A DNA stretch of 64,000 nucleotides from Pseudomonadota bacterium (GCA_018240565.1 JAFEFO010000034.1:62001-126000), one strand, 5' to 3'. Counted from the first letter of the stretch, positions 17,664 through 27,435 are shown. Notes: generated by a model not told the origin, from the letters alone. Numbers and translations are program-made.

Positions 17664-19559
17664 TCAGGCTCCTTCGGCATGGCGCACGATCGGCACGATC
17701 TGCGCGTCTTCGGTTTCGGCTCGCCAGGAAAAATCCGGCAACAGGCTGGTCAGGCACGCGCGCAAGGCGGTTTCGTCATAGTCGCGCACGGCCTGCGCTG
17801 CCTGGCGCAATTGCGCATTGAGCAATTCCCAGGACATGCTGCGCGGCGCGCTCAAGAAAATCTTCGCATGCGCTGTGGCGCGATAGTCCTCGAGTTCGTG
17901 GAAGAGTTCCTCGAACAATTTTTCGCCGGGCCGCAGGCCGGTGTAGACGATGGCGACGTCGCGTTCCGGTACTTTTCCGGCGAGTCGGATCATCTGTTCG
18001 GCGAGGTAGCTGATCTTGACCGGCTCGCCCATGTCCAGCGCGAAGATTTCACCACCCTTGCCGAGCACGCCGGCCTGCAGGATGAGCTGGCAGGCCTCGG
18101 GAATGGTCATGAAGTAGCGCGTGATCTCCGGATGCGTCACCGTCACCGGCCCGCCATTGCGGATCTGTTCGCGGAACAGTGGTACCACGCTGCCGGCCGA
18201 GTCGAGCACATTGCCGAAACGCACGGTGACGAAACGCGTCGCCGAATGCGCGGCAAAATTCTGGCAGTAGATTTCCGCGGCGCGCTTGCACGCGCCCATC
18301 ACGCTGGTCGGGTTGACGGCCTTGTCGGTGGAAATCAGCACGAAGCAGCCCACGCCATGGCGGTCTGCCGCCTGCGCCACGGTCTGCGTGCCGAGCACGT
18401 TGTTGCGGAATGCCTCGCGCACCTGATTCTGCAACAGCGGCACATGCTTGAACGCCGCCGCGTGCAGAACCACCTGCGGACGCACGCGCGCGAACACGCG
18501 CTCGCAGGCGACCGCGTCACCGCAATCGCCGAGCACGGCGTCGACAAGCAGATCGGGAAACTCGCGGCGCAGTTCCTGTTCGATGCGATACAGGTTGTAT
18601 TCCGACAGTTCCAGGATCGCCAGCGACTCGACACCCAGTCGCGCCACCTGCCGGCACAATTCCGAACCGATCGAACCACCACCGCCGGTGATCAGCACGC
18701 GCTGCCCGGAAAACCCGGCGCGCATCGCGTCCCAGTCCAGTTGCACCGGGTCGCGCCCGAGCAGGTCCTCGATTGCGACCTCCTTTAGCTGACCCGGGCC
18801 CATGCGCCCGGCGACCACATCCTGCAGGCGCGGCACGGTGCGGAATGGCAGGCCGGTGTCTTCGCACAACGCGACCGCGCGGCGCATCTGCGCCGTGGTT
18901 GCCGAGGGCATCGCGATCAGCAGCATTTCCGCCGCGGATTCGCGCGCCAGGTCCGGCAAGCGATCCAGCGTGCCGAGCACGGGCACACCGTGCACGCGCG
19001 CGCCGCGCAGCGAAGCCTTGTCGTCGAGCACGCCGACCGGGCGATAGCGCGCGTCGTGCGCCAGTTCGCGCAGTAGCGCGTCCGCGGAACGCCCGGCGCC
19101 GAGCACCAGCACGCGCCGCGCGGGCACGCGCGCGAGCAGTTCGAAGCGGCTGTCCTTCCAGTAGCGCCACGCCAGGCGCGGCGTGCCGAGCAAGACCGAA
19201 AGCACCAGTGGATAGATGAACAGCACGCTGCGCGGCACCGAATCCAGGCGGTCGTACAGGAACAAGGCCACCGCGATGGCCAGTGCGCCGATCACCGCGG
19301 CACGCAGGATGTTCCACAGGTCCGGCAAGCTGGCGAAGCGCCACAAGCCCTTGTACAGGCCCGTCCACCACAACACCATGCCCTGCATCAGCAGGACAAT
19401 GGCCGTATCCGGTGCAAGCTGCCAGATCGTCGGCGGATGCAGCTCGAAGCTGTAGCGCAGCCAGTTCGCGGCGGTCCAGGCAATCCACACCATGGCCAGG
19501 TCGTGCAGCACGACGGCCAGGCGCGGATGGATGGCGGCGGTCAACCTACGCAAGCCCAT
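17664..19559 (-). CDS. membrane nucleotide-sugar dehydratase, FlaA1/WbpM/CapD type
   Basis: A 631-residue protein with four N-terminal membrane helices (about 10-140) and a first nucleotide-binding fold (about 150-270, 'VLVLGAGRSADALL'). A complete extended-SDR domain follows (about 300-600) with 'ITGGGGSIGSELCRQ' for NAD(P). The catalytic region 'STDKAVNPTSVMGACK' has Met in the place of the usual Tyr, as in the UDP-GlcNAc 4,6-dehydratases of this family. It probably makes a UDP-4-keto-6-deoxy sugar for O-antigen or glycan synthesis. The start at 19559 overlaps the preceding wecA-type gene by 14 bases; a longer frame exists but would lie further inside that gene. Confidence 0.9.
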   Translation of the reverse strand: MGLRRLTAAIHPRLAVVLHDLAMVWIAWTAANWLRYSFELHPPTIWQLAPDTAIVLLMQGMVLWWTGLYKGLWRFASLPDLWNILRAAVIGALAIAVALFLYDRLDSVPRSVLFIYPLVLSVLLGTPRLAWRYWKDSRFELLARVPARRVLVLGAGRSADALLRELAHDARYRPVGVLDDKASLRGARVHGVPVLGTLDRLPDLARESAAEMLLIAMPSATTAQMRRAVALCEDTGLPFRTVPRLQDVVAGRMGPGQLKEVAIEDLLGRDPVQLDWDAMRAGFSGQRVLITGGGGSIGSELCRQVARLGVESLAILELSEYNLYRIEQELRREFPDLLVDAVLGDCGDAVACERVFARVRPQVVLHAAAFKHVPLLQNQVREAFRNNVLGTQTVAQAADRHGVGCFVLISTDKAVNPTSVMGACKRAAEIYCQNFAAHSATRFVTVRFGNVLDSAGSVVPLFREQIRNGGPVTVTHPEITRYFMTIPEACQLILQAGVLGKGGEIFALDMGEPVKISYLAEQMIRLAGKVPERDVAIVYTGLRPGEKLFEELFHELEDYRATAHAKIFLSAPRSMSWELLNAQLRQAAQAVRDYDETALRACLTSLLPDFSWRAETEDAQIVPIVRHAEGA

Positions 19560-20643
19560 GCCGCCGTCCGGATTCGACTTTGTATAAACACCAGCGTTTT
19601 CCACAAATCCACACCAGCACCGCCACTGCGTACACGCCCACCGCCGCGGCAACACCCGGCTTGGGCGGCGCGCCGAACGGACGCAGGTTCATCCAGTACA
19701 GCACCGGCGCCACGATCAGCAGGTTCCAGGCCATGTACCAAGTAACCACACGCACATGCGACATGCCGGCGCGCGTCATCCACTGGTACAGATGTTCGCG
19801 ATGCGCGCGATACCAGGGCCGCCCGCACAGCATCCGCGACGACAAGGTGCAGCTTGCATCGGCGACGAATGCGGAAGTCGCGACGATGCCGCTGCACGCG
19901 GCCGTGTACGGCGATGAATTCTGCCAGATCGCGGCGACTGCGATCAAAAACCCGACGCTGCCGCTGCCGACGTCGCCCATGAACGCCCGCGCACGCGGAA
20001 AGTTGAACGGAAGGAATCCAGCCACCGCTGCCGCCCACAGCGTGATCTGGAAGGCATGCGCATTGATCGCGTAGCGCTGGCACAACACCGCCATGGCGAC
20101 CAGCACGAAGATTGCCTGCATCGCAAGAATGCCGTTGATGCCGTCCATGAAGTTGTGCAGGTTGATCGACCACACGCCAACGAAACCGAGCAGCGCGAGG
20201 ATGCCAAGGCTCGGCCAGAACGCCGTATCCAGTTGCGGCGCCGGGCTCGACATCGCGAACAGCGACGCCAGCAAGGGTTGCAGGAAGATCGCCACGGCAA
20301 GGCAATGCACCGCCAGGCGCAGGATCGCCGGCAACGGCCGGTGATCGTCGATCCAGCCAACCGCCGCGACGAGCGCCAATGCGATGCACAGCCGCAACGG
20401 CGAGCCGAGATGCGGCGCGAGCAGGGAGAACGCGACGATCCCGACCAGCGCCGAGACCACGATGCCGATGCCGGCGCCGCGTGGCGTCGGCACGCTGTGC
20501 GAGCGCCGCCGTCCCGGCAGGTCGATCAAGGCGCGGCGACGCGCGTAATGCACCGCCAGCCAGGCGACCAGCGCCGACAGACCAAAGGCGGCGGCGAGCC
20601 AGAGCCAGTAGCGCAGTGTGGTTACCTCGGTAAACCAGAACAT
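19546..20643 (-). CDS. WecA/MraY-family undecaprenyl-phosphate sugar-1-phosphate transferase
   Basis: A 365-residue polytopic enzyme (about ten helices) that transfers a sugar-1-phosphate from a UDP-sugar to undecaprenyl phosphate, the first step of O-antigen or exopolysaccharide assembly. Visible family motifs are 'GWIDDHRPLP' (Asp pair), 'NLHNFMDGINGI' (catalytic Asp) and 'FMGDVGSGSVGFL'. A C-terminal 'HREHLYQ' replaces the His-rich loop of WecA. It lies 6 bases after lapB and overlaps the dehydratase gene. The exact sugar is unknown; WbpL-like use of a modified sugar from the neighbouring dehydratase is plausible. Confidence 0.92.
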   Translation of the reverse strand: MFWFTEVTTLRYWLWLAAAFGLSALVAWLAVHYARRRALIDLPGRRRSHSVPTPRGAGIGIVVSALVGIVAFSLLAPHLGSPLRLCIALALVAAVGWIDDHRPLPAILRLAVHCLAVAIFLQPLLASLFAMSSPAPQLDTAFWPSLGILALLGFVGVWSINLHNFMDGINGILAMQAIFVLVAMAVLCQRYAINAHAFQITLWAAAVAGFLPFNFPRARAFMGDVGSGSVGFLIAVAAIWQNSSPYTAACSGIVATSAFVADASCTLSSRMLCGRPWYRAHREHLYQWMTRAGMSHVRVVTWYMAWNLLIVAPVLYWMNLRPFGAPPKPGVAAAVGVYAVAVLVWICGKRWCLYKVESGRRHGLA

Positions 20644-20649
20644 GTCGGG

Positions 20650-21837
20650 TTACTCCCCCGCCACGCCGTGGATCGGTCGCACCGAACTCCAGGTCTTGCA
20701 GCTCGGGCACTGCCAATGGTGCGCCTTGGCGCCGAAGCCGCACTTGCTGCAACGGTACATGGCCTGGCCTTCGATCAGCTTGCGCGTGAGGTCCTGCAGG
20801 ATCAGCAGGGTTTCGCGCGCTTCGCCGCGCGAGGTGTCGAGCGAGGCGCCGATCAGGGTCATCAATCCGCGCACCGACGGGCGCTGGCGCAACTGGCGGG
20901 TGAGGAACTCGACCGCCGCGGCCTCGCCTTGCGTGTTCGCATACAGCTTGGCCAGCGCGATCACCGGCGACACGCCTTGCGAGCGTTCGATGATGTCCAC
21001 GAGAAAGCGTTCGGCGCGCTGCATCTGGTGCAGTCGCGCGTAACAATCGAGCAGCGGCGCCAGCACCTCGGGCACGAAATCCACGTCCAGCGTGGCCACG
21101 CGCTCGAACGACTGCGCGGCCGCTTCCAGGTTTCCCTGCTGCATTTCCAGATGGCCCTGCACGATGTGCGCACGCACGCATTCGGGCTGGCACACGAAGG
21201 CGTTTTCCAGATGCGCATGCGCCGCGGCGAAATCGCGGTTGGCGCGCGCCTGTTCCGACAATTCGCAATGGAACTGGGCGATGGTCGGGCCTTCGGATTC
21301 ACCGCTGATCTTTTCCAGGCGCCGCGCGTGGTCGATCGCCTTGTTCCAGTCCTTCTCGTGCTGGTAGATGCCGATCAGGTGGCGCAATGCCGACGGTACA
21401 TGCGCATCCATCGCCACCAGATCGCTGAACAGGGTTTCGGCGCGATCGAGCAAGCCAGCGCGCATGTAGTCCTCGCCCAGCTCGAGCAGGGCGACGGTCT
21501 TTTCCTCGTTGTTGAGGTTGGGCCGCGCGATCAGGTGCTGGTGCACGCGAATGGCGCGATCCACCTCGCCGCGACGCCGGAACAGGTTGCCCAGCGCCAG
21601 GTGCGTTTCCACCGTGTCGCGGTTGAATTCGGCGAGTTTGAGGAAGACCTCGATGGCCTTGTCGGGCTGCTCGTTGAGCAGGTAGTTCAAGCCGCGGAAG
21701 TAGCTCGACGACAGTTCGCTCACGCCGGCACGACGCGAACGTTCGCTGCTGCGCCGGCCGTAGAACCAGCCGGACAGCGCCGCCAACGGCAGCAACAAGG
21801 CAAGCGCCGGCAACAGCAACGGCGGCAGCGCGCTCAT
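20650..21837 (-). CDS. lapB: LPS assembly protein LapB (YciM)
   Basis: A 395-residue inner-membrane TPR protein that adjusts LPS amount by guiding LpxC to FtsH. It has an N-terminal membrane helix (about 4-26), 'YFRGLNYLLNEQPDKAIEVFL' opening the TPR array (about 45-345), and a C-terminal rubredoxin-like metal site 'YRCSKCGFGAKAHHWQCPSC' with four cysteines. In many relatives lapA sits immediately upstream; here ihfB is only 10 bases upstream and no lapA is present. It is followed by the polysaccharide genes. Confidence 0.95.
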   Translation of the reverse strand: MSALPPLLLPALALLLPLAALSGWFYGRRSSERSRRAGVSELSSSYFRGLNYLLNEQPDKAIEVFLKLAEFNRDTVETHLALGNLFRRRGEVDRAIRVHQHLIARPNLNNEEKTVALLELGEDYMRAGLLDRAETLFSDLVAMDAHVPSALRHLIGIYQHEKDWNKAIDHARRLEKISGESEGPTIAQFHCELSEQARANRDFAAAHAHLENAFVCQPECVRAHIVQGHLEMQQGNLEAAAQSFERVATLDVDFVPEVLAPLLDCYARLHQMQRAERFLVDIIERSQGVSPVIALAKLYANTQGEAAAVEFLTRQLRQRPSVRGLMTLIGASLDTSRGEARETLLILQDLTRKLIEGQAMYRCSKCGFGAKAHHWQCPSCKTWSSVRPIHGVAGE

Positions 21838-21847
21838 CGGCGTGGAC

Positions 21848-22144
21848 TCAAGCCGGCCGGCGGATGGCGAGGTTGACGCGCTCGCGCAATTCCTTGCCGG
21901 GCTTGAAATGCGGCACGTGCTTGCCCGGCAGGGCGACCGCGGAACCGGTCTTGGGATTGCGGCCCATGCGCGGCGGACGGAAATGCAGCGAGAAACTGCC
22001 GAAGCCGCGAATCTCGATGCGCTCGCCGCTGGACAGTGCCACGCTCATCTGTTCCATGACGTTCTTGACTGCCAGCTCCACGTCGTTGAATGCAAGGTGG
22101 TTCTGGCGCGAAGCCAGGGCTTCGATTAGCTCCGATTTAGTCAT
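21848..22144 (-). CDS. ihfB: integration host factor beta subunit
   Basis: A 98-residue DNA-bending HU/IHF-family protein that pairs with IhfA. The signature '[25 protein letters not shown]' region includes the intercalating Pro and the Arg-Pro-Pro arm. The N-terminus '[17 protein letters not shown]' is typical for IhfB. It lies downstream of rpsA, a placement conserved in gammaproteobacteria, with a structured 114-base gap between. Confidence 0.96.
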   Translation of the reverse strand: MTKSELIEALASRQNHLAFNDVELAVKNVMEQMSVALSSGERIEIRGFGSFSLHFRPPRMGRNPKTGSAVALPGKHVPHFKPGKELRERVNLAIRRPA

Positions 22145-22190
22145 GCAGACCTCTGGCTTTCACTGGCGCTCGCACTATCCACAACCCCCA

Positions 22191-22241
22191 TCGGGGCCCC
22201 GCTCGCGCGGGGCTCCGATCGCCCCCTTGACTCAAGGGGGC
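22191..22241. terminator. double hairpin between rpsA and ihfB
   Basis: Two adjacent GC-rich hairpins fill the gap. 22191-22218 has a 12-bp stem with one G-T wobble and a 4-base loop. 22221-22241 has a perfect 9-bp stem GCCCCCTTG with a 3-base loop. Neither is followed by a T-run on the minus strand. They may attenuate rpsA transcription before ihfB, stabilise the mRNA end, or be a dispersed palindromic repeat. Confidence 0.45.
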
Positions 22242-22258
22242 TGGGAGCAACAGCGACG

Positions 22259-23929
22259 TCACTCGGACTTGTTCAACTGCTCCTTGAGCAGGGCGCCGAG
22301 CTTGGTCGTACCGCCGGAGGCCGACTGGTATTCCTCAAGCGCCTGCTGCATTTCATCGTCGTCCTTGGCGCGGATCGACAACTGCAAAACGCGGCCCTTG
22401 CGATCCATGCCGGTGTACTTGGCCTCGACGCTGTCGCCAACCTTGAAGTGGGCGGTGGCGTCGTCCACGCGATCCTTGGAAATGTCGCGCGCGGACAGGT
22501 AGCCTTCCACACCCTCGCCAAGATCGACCGTGGCGCCCTTGGCGTCGACTTCCTTGACCGTGCCGGTGACGATGGTGCCGCGCGGATGCGCCGCCATGAA
22601 CTGGCCGAACGGATCCTGCTCGAGCTGCTTGATGCCGAGGCTGATGCGCTCGCGTTCCGGATCGACCGCCAGGACCACTGCCTCGACCGTGTCGCCCTTC
22701 TTGAAGTTGCGCACCAATTCCTCGCCCGTGCTCTGCCAGGAAATGTCGGACAGGTGCACCAGGCCATCGATGCCGCCGTCCAGGCCGACGAAGATGCCGA
22801 AATCGGTGATCGACTTGATCTGGCCGGACACCTTGTCGTTCTTCTTGTGGATCGCGGCGAAGGATTCCCACGGATTGGCGCGCGTCTGCTTGATGCCGAG
22901 CGAAATGCGGCGGCGCTCCTCGTCCACGTCCAGCACCATGACTTCGACTTCGTCGCCGACCTGCACCATCTTGGCCGGATTGACGTTCTTGTTGGTCCAG
23001 TCCATTTCCGAGACGTGCACCAGGCCTTCGACGCCGGGCTCGAGCTCGACGAAGCAGCCGTAATCGGTAACGTTGGAAACCTTGCCGAACAGGCGCGTGC
23101 CGGTCGGATAGCGGCGCGCGATGGCGACCCACGGGTCTTCACCGAGCTGCTTCAGGCCCAGCGACACGCGGTTGCGCTCGCGGTCGAACTTGAGCACGCG
23201 CACATCGAGCTCGTCGCCGACGTTGACGACTTCGGACGGATGGCGCACGCGCTTCCACGCCATGTCGGTGATGTGCAGCAGGCCGTCGATGCCGCCGAGG
23301 TCAACGAACGCACCGTAGTCGGTGAGGTTCTTGACCACGCCCTTGACCACGGCGCCTTCCTGCAGGCGCTCGAGCAGTTGCTCGCGCTCTTCCGAATGCT
23401 CGGACTCAACCACCGCGCGGCGGCTGACCACCACGTTGTTGCGCTTGCGATCGAGCTTGATGATCTTGAATTCCAGTTCCTTGCCTTCCAGGAACACCGG
23501 GTCGCGCACCGGGCGCACGTCCACCAGCGAACCCGGCAGGAAGGCGCGTACGTCCTTGATGTCGACGGTGAATCCACCCTTGACCTTGCCGGAAATCTTG
23601 CCGGTGACGGTGGCGTTGGCGGTCTGCGCCTCTTCCAGCTCGTCCCACACCAGGGAGCGCTTGGCCTTTTCGCGCGAGAGCACGGTTTCGCCGAAACCAT
23701 TCTCGATCGAATCCAGGGCTACCTTCACTTGATCGCCAACCCCGACGTCGATCTCGCCGGCGTCGTTGCGGAATTGCTCGATCGGCACGATGCCTTCGGA
23801 CTTGAGTCCCGCGTTGATGACGACGACGTCATTGCGGACCTCGACGACGGTACCGGTGACGATGGCGCCCGGCTTCAATTTGTTGAGCGTCTGGCTCTGT
23901 TCAAACAGTTCGGCAAAACTTTCGGTCAT
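22259..23929 (-). CDS. rpsA: 30S ribosomal protein S1
   Basis: A 556-residue protein with six S1 (OB-fold) repeats at about 20-90, 105-172, 190-262, 275-348, 362-435 and 450-520. It brings mRNA to the 30S subunit. The start at 23929 (Met-Thr-Glu-Ser-Phe) is the conserved S1 start; the frame stays open for 56 more codons upstream, but that stretch is leader RNA. The ribosome binding site is weak (TTGGAAT, 5 bases before the ATG), as is known for rpsA, which is translationally autoregulated. Confidence 0.97.
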   Translation of the reverse strand: MTESFAELFEQSQTLNKLKPGAIVTGTVVEVRNDVVVINAGLKSEGIVPIEQFRNDAGEIDVGVGDQVKVALDSIENGFGETVLSREKAKRSLVWDELEEAQTANATVTGKISGKVKGGFTVDIKDVRAFLPGSLVDVRPVRDPVFLEGKELEFKIIKLDRKRNNVVVSRRAVVESEHSEEREQLLERLQEGAVVKGVVKNLTDYGAFVDLGGIDGLLHITDMAWKRVRHPSEVVNVGDELDVRVLKFDRERNRVSLGLKQLGEDPWVAIARRYPTGTRLFGKVSNVTDYGCFVELEPGVEGLVHVSEMDWTNKNVNPAKMVQVGDEVEVMVLDVDEERRRISLGIKQTRANPWESFAAIHKKNDKVSGQIKSITDFGIFVGLDGGIDGLVHLSDISWQSTGEELVRNFKKGDTVEAVVLAVDPERERISLGIKQLEQDPFGQFMAAHPRGTIVTGTVKEVDAKGATVDLGEGVEGYLSARDISKDRVDDATAHFKVGDSVEAKYTGMDRKGRVLQLSIRAKDDDEMQQALEEYQSASGGTTKLGALLKEQLNKSE

Positions 23930-24044
23930 GTTGAATTCCAAATGGATATCAAGATCTCGATCCAGGTTTTTGATTTTGCTGGATTTCGACCCACCCGTTG
24001 TTGGCACTTTCGTGCCGTTGCTGTTCCCTGCCGCGAGCGGCAGG
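23930..24044 (-). promoter_or_regulatory. structured rpsA mRNA leader
   Basis: Three hairpins precede the rpsA start on the minus strand. 24027-24044 has an 8-bp stem CCTGCCGC. 24003-24016 has a 5-bp stem GGCAC with a GAAA tetraloop. 23960-23984 has a 6-bp stem ATCCAG with an A-rich 13-base loop. An A/T-rich single-stranded stretch and a weak Shine-Dalgarno follow. In E. coli a three-hairpin rpsA leader with weak SD mediates S1 autoregulation, so this is probably the counterpart. Confidence 0.55.
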
Positions 24045-24093
24045 ACCCGTGGAACGGCTTGCGCCGCTCCAGATTCTTTCCCTTGGCTTGCGT

Positions 24094-24768
24094 TCAACGC
24101 GCCAGTTGCAGCACCGCGGCGACCACGGCCTCGATCGACATTCCGGTCGAATCGATCACCGTGGCATCCACTGCCGGCTTGAGCGGAGCGACTTCCCGCC
24201 CGGCGTCACGCACGTCGCGCGCCTGGATCTCGCGCAAAAGGGCGGCAAGTGTAACGCCCAATCCCTTTTCTTTCAACTGCTTATAGCGTCGTTTTGCCCT
24301 TTCCTCGGCGCTCGCGGTCAGGAACACCTTGTGCCCGGCATCCGGAAAGATCACGGTGCCCATGTCGCGGCCATCGGCGACCAGCCCGGGCGCCTTGCGG
24401 AAGGATCGCTGCTTTTCGAACAAAGCGGCGCGGACGCTCGGAATCGCCGCGATAGCCGAGGCCACTGCCCCACAGGTTTCGGTGCGGATCTCGTCGGTGG
24501 CGTCCATGCCATTGACGATCACGCGGGTTTCGCCGCCTTCCCTGGGCACGCGAAAACTGATCTTGGTGTGCTCCGCGCAGCGCGTCACCGCTTCGGCATC
24601 GGACAAGTCCAACCCTTCCATGCCGGCGGCGAAACCCACTGCGCGATACAACGCGCCGGAATCGAGCATGTGCCAGCCCAGCGCATCGGCGACCATGCGG
24701 CTGATCGTGCCCTTGCCGGATCCGGAAGGGCCGTCGATGGTCAAAACCGGTACGATCTTGTCGGGCAT
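24094..24768 (-). CDS. cmk: cytidylate kinase
   Basis: A 224-residue P-loop kinase that phosphorylates CMP/dCMP with ATP. The Walker A motif '[13 protein letters not shown]' is at about 13-25. The CMP-specific insert and '[13 protein letters not shown]' (about 124-136) match bacterial CMP kinases, and the lid carries '[10 protein letters not shown]'. It sits upstream of rpsA as in most gammaproteobacteria, separated by the 164-base leader region. Confidence 0.96.
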   Translation of the reverse strand: MPDKIVPVLTIDGPSGSGKGTISRMVADALGWHMLDSGALYRAVGFAAGMEGLDLSDAEAVTRCAEHTKISFRVPREGGETRVIVNGMDATDEIRTETCGAVASAIAAIPSVRAALFEKQRSFRKAPGLVADGRDMGTVIFPDAGHKVFLTASAEERAKRRYKQLKEKGLGVTLAALLREIQARDVRDAGREVAPLKPAVDATVIDSTGMSIEAVVAAVLQLAR

Positions 24769-24822
24769 CCGGTCATTTTACCGGATGCGGCGATCCGATC
24801 GACACCGGCTGGCAAGGAATTT

Positions 24823-27435
24823 CTACTCCGCCGGACTGCCCCAGGCGCCCGCCACCGGCAAGTCACCACTCGTTCCGAACGAAAAGCTCGACGGCGCCTC
24901 GAAACCACTGCCGAACATCGAATCGGGCGCACGATCGCGCGTATCGAGGATGAAGGTGGCCGTGGACGGACGAAACACGCCAAACCCGGCGTACCCAGCG
25001 TGCGTCCAGTCGCCCACCACCGGCAAGTCGGTGCTGTTGCCCATGCCCTGGCCCAGTTCTTCCGGCGCCACGGCACTGATATTGCGATTGGTGGCGTGGA
25101 AACGGCCATCGACCGGTCGATAAACGGCCACACTGCCGGCACCGTCCTGATTCCAGTCGCCGGCAGCGGGCTTGTCGCCAGACGCGCCGAATGCCACGGC
25201 GTACACCGCCGCTCCGGCAATCAGATCATCCTTCAGCAAATGCGTTCCGGTGCCGGGCTGGAACACCCCGACGCCGTCCCGACCATCGCCGTTCCAGTCG
25301 CCGGCCTCGGGAAGACTGTTTGCGGCACCGAAAACGAAACTGTAATCGGGTTTGGCGACATCCAGGCCGGTCCAGCGATCCCACAGGTAAAACGTCGCCG
25401 TGGATGGCCGATACAGGCCGGCGGTGTCGATGCCATCGCCATTCCAGTCGCCGACGATCGGCAGATCGGCACCGTTGGCGCCGGCCACGCTGGCGGTGAT
25501 GTCCGGCGAGCCTGCGGAAAGCGTGTTGCGCAGGTAAAACGTCTGATTCGACGGACGATACACGCCCACCGTGTCGGACTTGCCCGTAACCGCGCCGTAT
25601 TGCCCGACAACACCGCCTGTGCTCGCCCCTACGTGAATCTGCGCGTTGCGCGGATTCACGCCGATTGCGTTGGCATTGGCCGATGCGAAATCGATCAGAT
25701 AGGTACCGTTGTCGTTGTACTGCACCACGCGGTTGTTGCCGCGATCGGCCACGTACACATTGCCGTGCTGATCGACAGCCAGACCAACCGGATTCGTCAA
25801 CTTGCCCGTGCCGCTGGTGGAATCGGCGAAGACCTTGATGAAGTCGCCGTAGACCGTGAACTGTTGCACGCGGTTGCCGAAGAACTCGGCCACATAGACC
25901 TGATTGCGTTTGCGATCCACCGCGATGCCCGCGGGAACGTTGAACTGGCCGTTGGCACTGCCGGATACACCCCACTGGCGCACGTAAGCGCCGGCAAGGC
26001 TGAACTTCTGCACGCGGTTGTTGCCTTCATCGCTGACGTAAATCCAGTTGCCGTCGGTGGCGATGGCACCGGGGCCAGAAAACTGTCCGTCACCGGTACC
26101 TGCGGTGCCCCATTGCGACTGGTAGGCGCCGGACGCCGAGAACTTCTGGATGCGATCGTTGCCGTTGTCCACAACGTAGACGTTGTCGCTGTCGTCGATG
26201 GCGATGCCATAGGCTCCGCTGAATTTGCCGTTGCCGTTTCCCGTACCGCCCCATTGCAGAAGAAACTTGCCGAACTTGTCGAACTTGAACACGCTGTTGA
26301 GGCTGTACGCCGTAACGTACACATTCTCCGCGCTGTCGTAAGCCACCGCGCCGAGGTATCCGCTCAAACCGGCGAAATTGGCGATGCTCGGGTGCGCTGT
26401 AGGCTGGGCCGACTGCGTGAATGCCTGCAACGAGCCAGACGTACCGTCAGCGACGATGACGACAGGGGCGCCATTGAACGGTGCGATCGGCAGCGGTTGC
26501 GTAACGGCAATTCCACGCACGCCGGTGATATAGCCTGAATACCACGTCGGGGTGATGGTGCCATAGTAGTAGCTTCGATAGTTCCCCCGCGTATCGTAGG
26601 CATAGAGTTCATTCGCGCCGATCGTGAGCCAGACCTTGTCAGCCCGATCTACAGCCACGCCATATGGCGGCGTCGTGGTAAATGCGACAGTGCGCAGAAA
26701 GGCACCGGTTGCATCGAATTTGACCACGCGATTGTTGTTCGAATCCGCGGCGTAGATATTGCCGCGCGCATCCACCGCCAGCGCATACGGATCATTGAGT
26801 TGGCCGTTGCCGGCACCCGGCGAACCGAACTGCGAGACATAGGTTCCCGTGGTCGTGAAGATCTGCACGCGATCGTTGCCGACTTCGGACACATACAAAT
26901 TGCCGTTGACCGGGTTGTAGACCAGCCCCGAAGGGGCATTGAGTTGCCCCGCGCCGGAACCAGCGCTGCCGAACTGACTGACATAGGCGCCCGTGGCCTT
27001 GTCGAAACGCTGGATCCGGTTGTTGTAGTAATCGGTAATGTAGACATAGTTGCCGACCACGGCCACCTGTTCCGGGCCATTGAATTGCCCGGCGCCGCTG
27101 CCGCTGCCACTACCAAAGGAACGCAGGTAGCTGAAGCCCGAGGTCGTGATTTGGTAGGCCTTCACCACATTGCCGGTAACATCGGACACGTAAACCGTGT
27201 CCCCGTCTGCCGTCACCTGAAACGGAAACAAGAACCCGGTGATGCCACTCTCGAAGTGCACGCTCCGATAGCCGCTCGATGCGGACGTTGAAACGGTAGT
27301 CGTCTCAGCGGCCGTGGCGGCCGGCCCGGCCATGCGCACGACATCCACCGAACTTTCGCGCGCCAATGCCACTTGGGCGGTTGCGCCAATACAAAGCACG
27401 AAAACAACAGGCGCAAACGATCGCGTTGCGGACAT
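24823..27435 (-). CDS. secreted NHL-repeat propeller protein with FG-GAP/VCBS-like repeats
   Basis: An 870-residue exported protein with a signal peptide (1-25, ending 'VALA'). About residues 60-630 hold NHL repeats of the form 'YVADSNNNRVVKFDATG' and 'GAYVSQFGS.GSG.GQLN.P', enough for at least two six-bladed propellers. About 640-860 hold repeats 'VGVYRPS..TFYL', 'PIVGDWNGDGIDTAGLYRPS' with Asp-rich, probably Ca2+-binding loops as in FG-GAP/VCBS proteins. No enzymatic site is visible; surface binding or adhesion is possible. The gene stands between aroA and cmk, which are normally neighbours, with 84 bases to aroA and 54 to cmk. Confidence 0.8.
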   Translation of the reverse strand: MSATRSFAPVVFVLCIGATAQVALARESSVDVVRMAGPAATAAETTTVSTSASSGYRSVHFESGITGFLFPFQVTADGDTVYVSDVTGNVVKAYQITTSGFSYLRSFGSGSGSGAGQFNGPEQVAVVGNYVYITDYYNNRIQRFDKATGAYVSQFGSAGSGAGQLNAPSGLVYNPVNGNLYVSEVGNDRVQIFTTTGTYVSQFGSPGAGNGQLNDPYALAVDARGNIYAADSNNNRVVKFDATGAFLRTVAFTTTPPYGVAVDRADKVWLTIGANELYAYDTRGNYRSYYYGTITPTWYSGYITGVRGIAVTQPLPIAPFNGAPVVIVADGTSGSLQAFTQSAQPTAHPSIANFAGLSGYLGAVAYDSAENVYVTAYSLNSVFKFDKFGKFLLQWGGTGNGNGKFSGAYGIAIDDSDNVYVVDNGNDRIQKFSASGAYQSQWGTAGTGDGQFSGPGAIATDGNWIYVSDEGNNRVQKFSLAGAYVRQWGVSGSANGQFNVPAGIAVDRKRNQVYVAEFFGNRVQQFTVYGDFIKVFADSTSGTGKLTNPVGLAVDQHGNVYVADRGNNRVVQYNDNGTYLIDFASANANAIGVNPRNAQIHVGASTGGVVGQYGAVTGKSDTVGVYRPSNQTFYLRNTLSAGSPDITASVAGANGADLPIVGDWNGDGIDTAGLYRPSTATFYLWDRWTGLDVAKPDYSFVFGAANSLPEAGDWNGDGRDGVGVFQPGTGTHLLKDDLIAGAAVYAVAFGASGDKPAAGDWNQDGAGSVAVYRPVDGRFHATNRNISAVAPEELGQGMGNSTDLPVVGDWTHAGYAGFGVFRPSTATFILDTRDRAPDSMFGSGFEAPSSFSFGTSGDLPVAGAWGSPAE

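Noticed and set aside
23930..24097. In-frame extension of rpsA by 56 codons
   Set aside because: S1 proteins start at Met-Thr-Glu-Ser; the extension has hairpins, is not S1-like and reaches into cmk.
22448..24286. A 612-codon plus-strand frame antisense to rpsA
   Set aside because: Its sequence is a low-complexity Asp/Leu/Val/His mirror of the S1 repeats with no domain; S1 is certain on the other strand.
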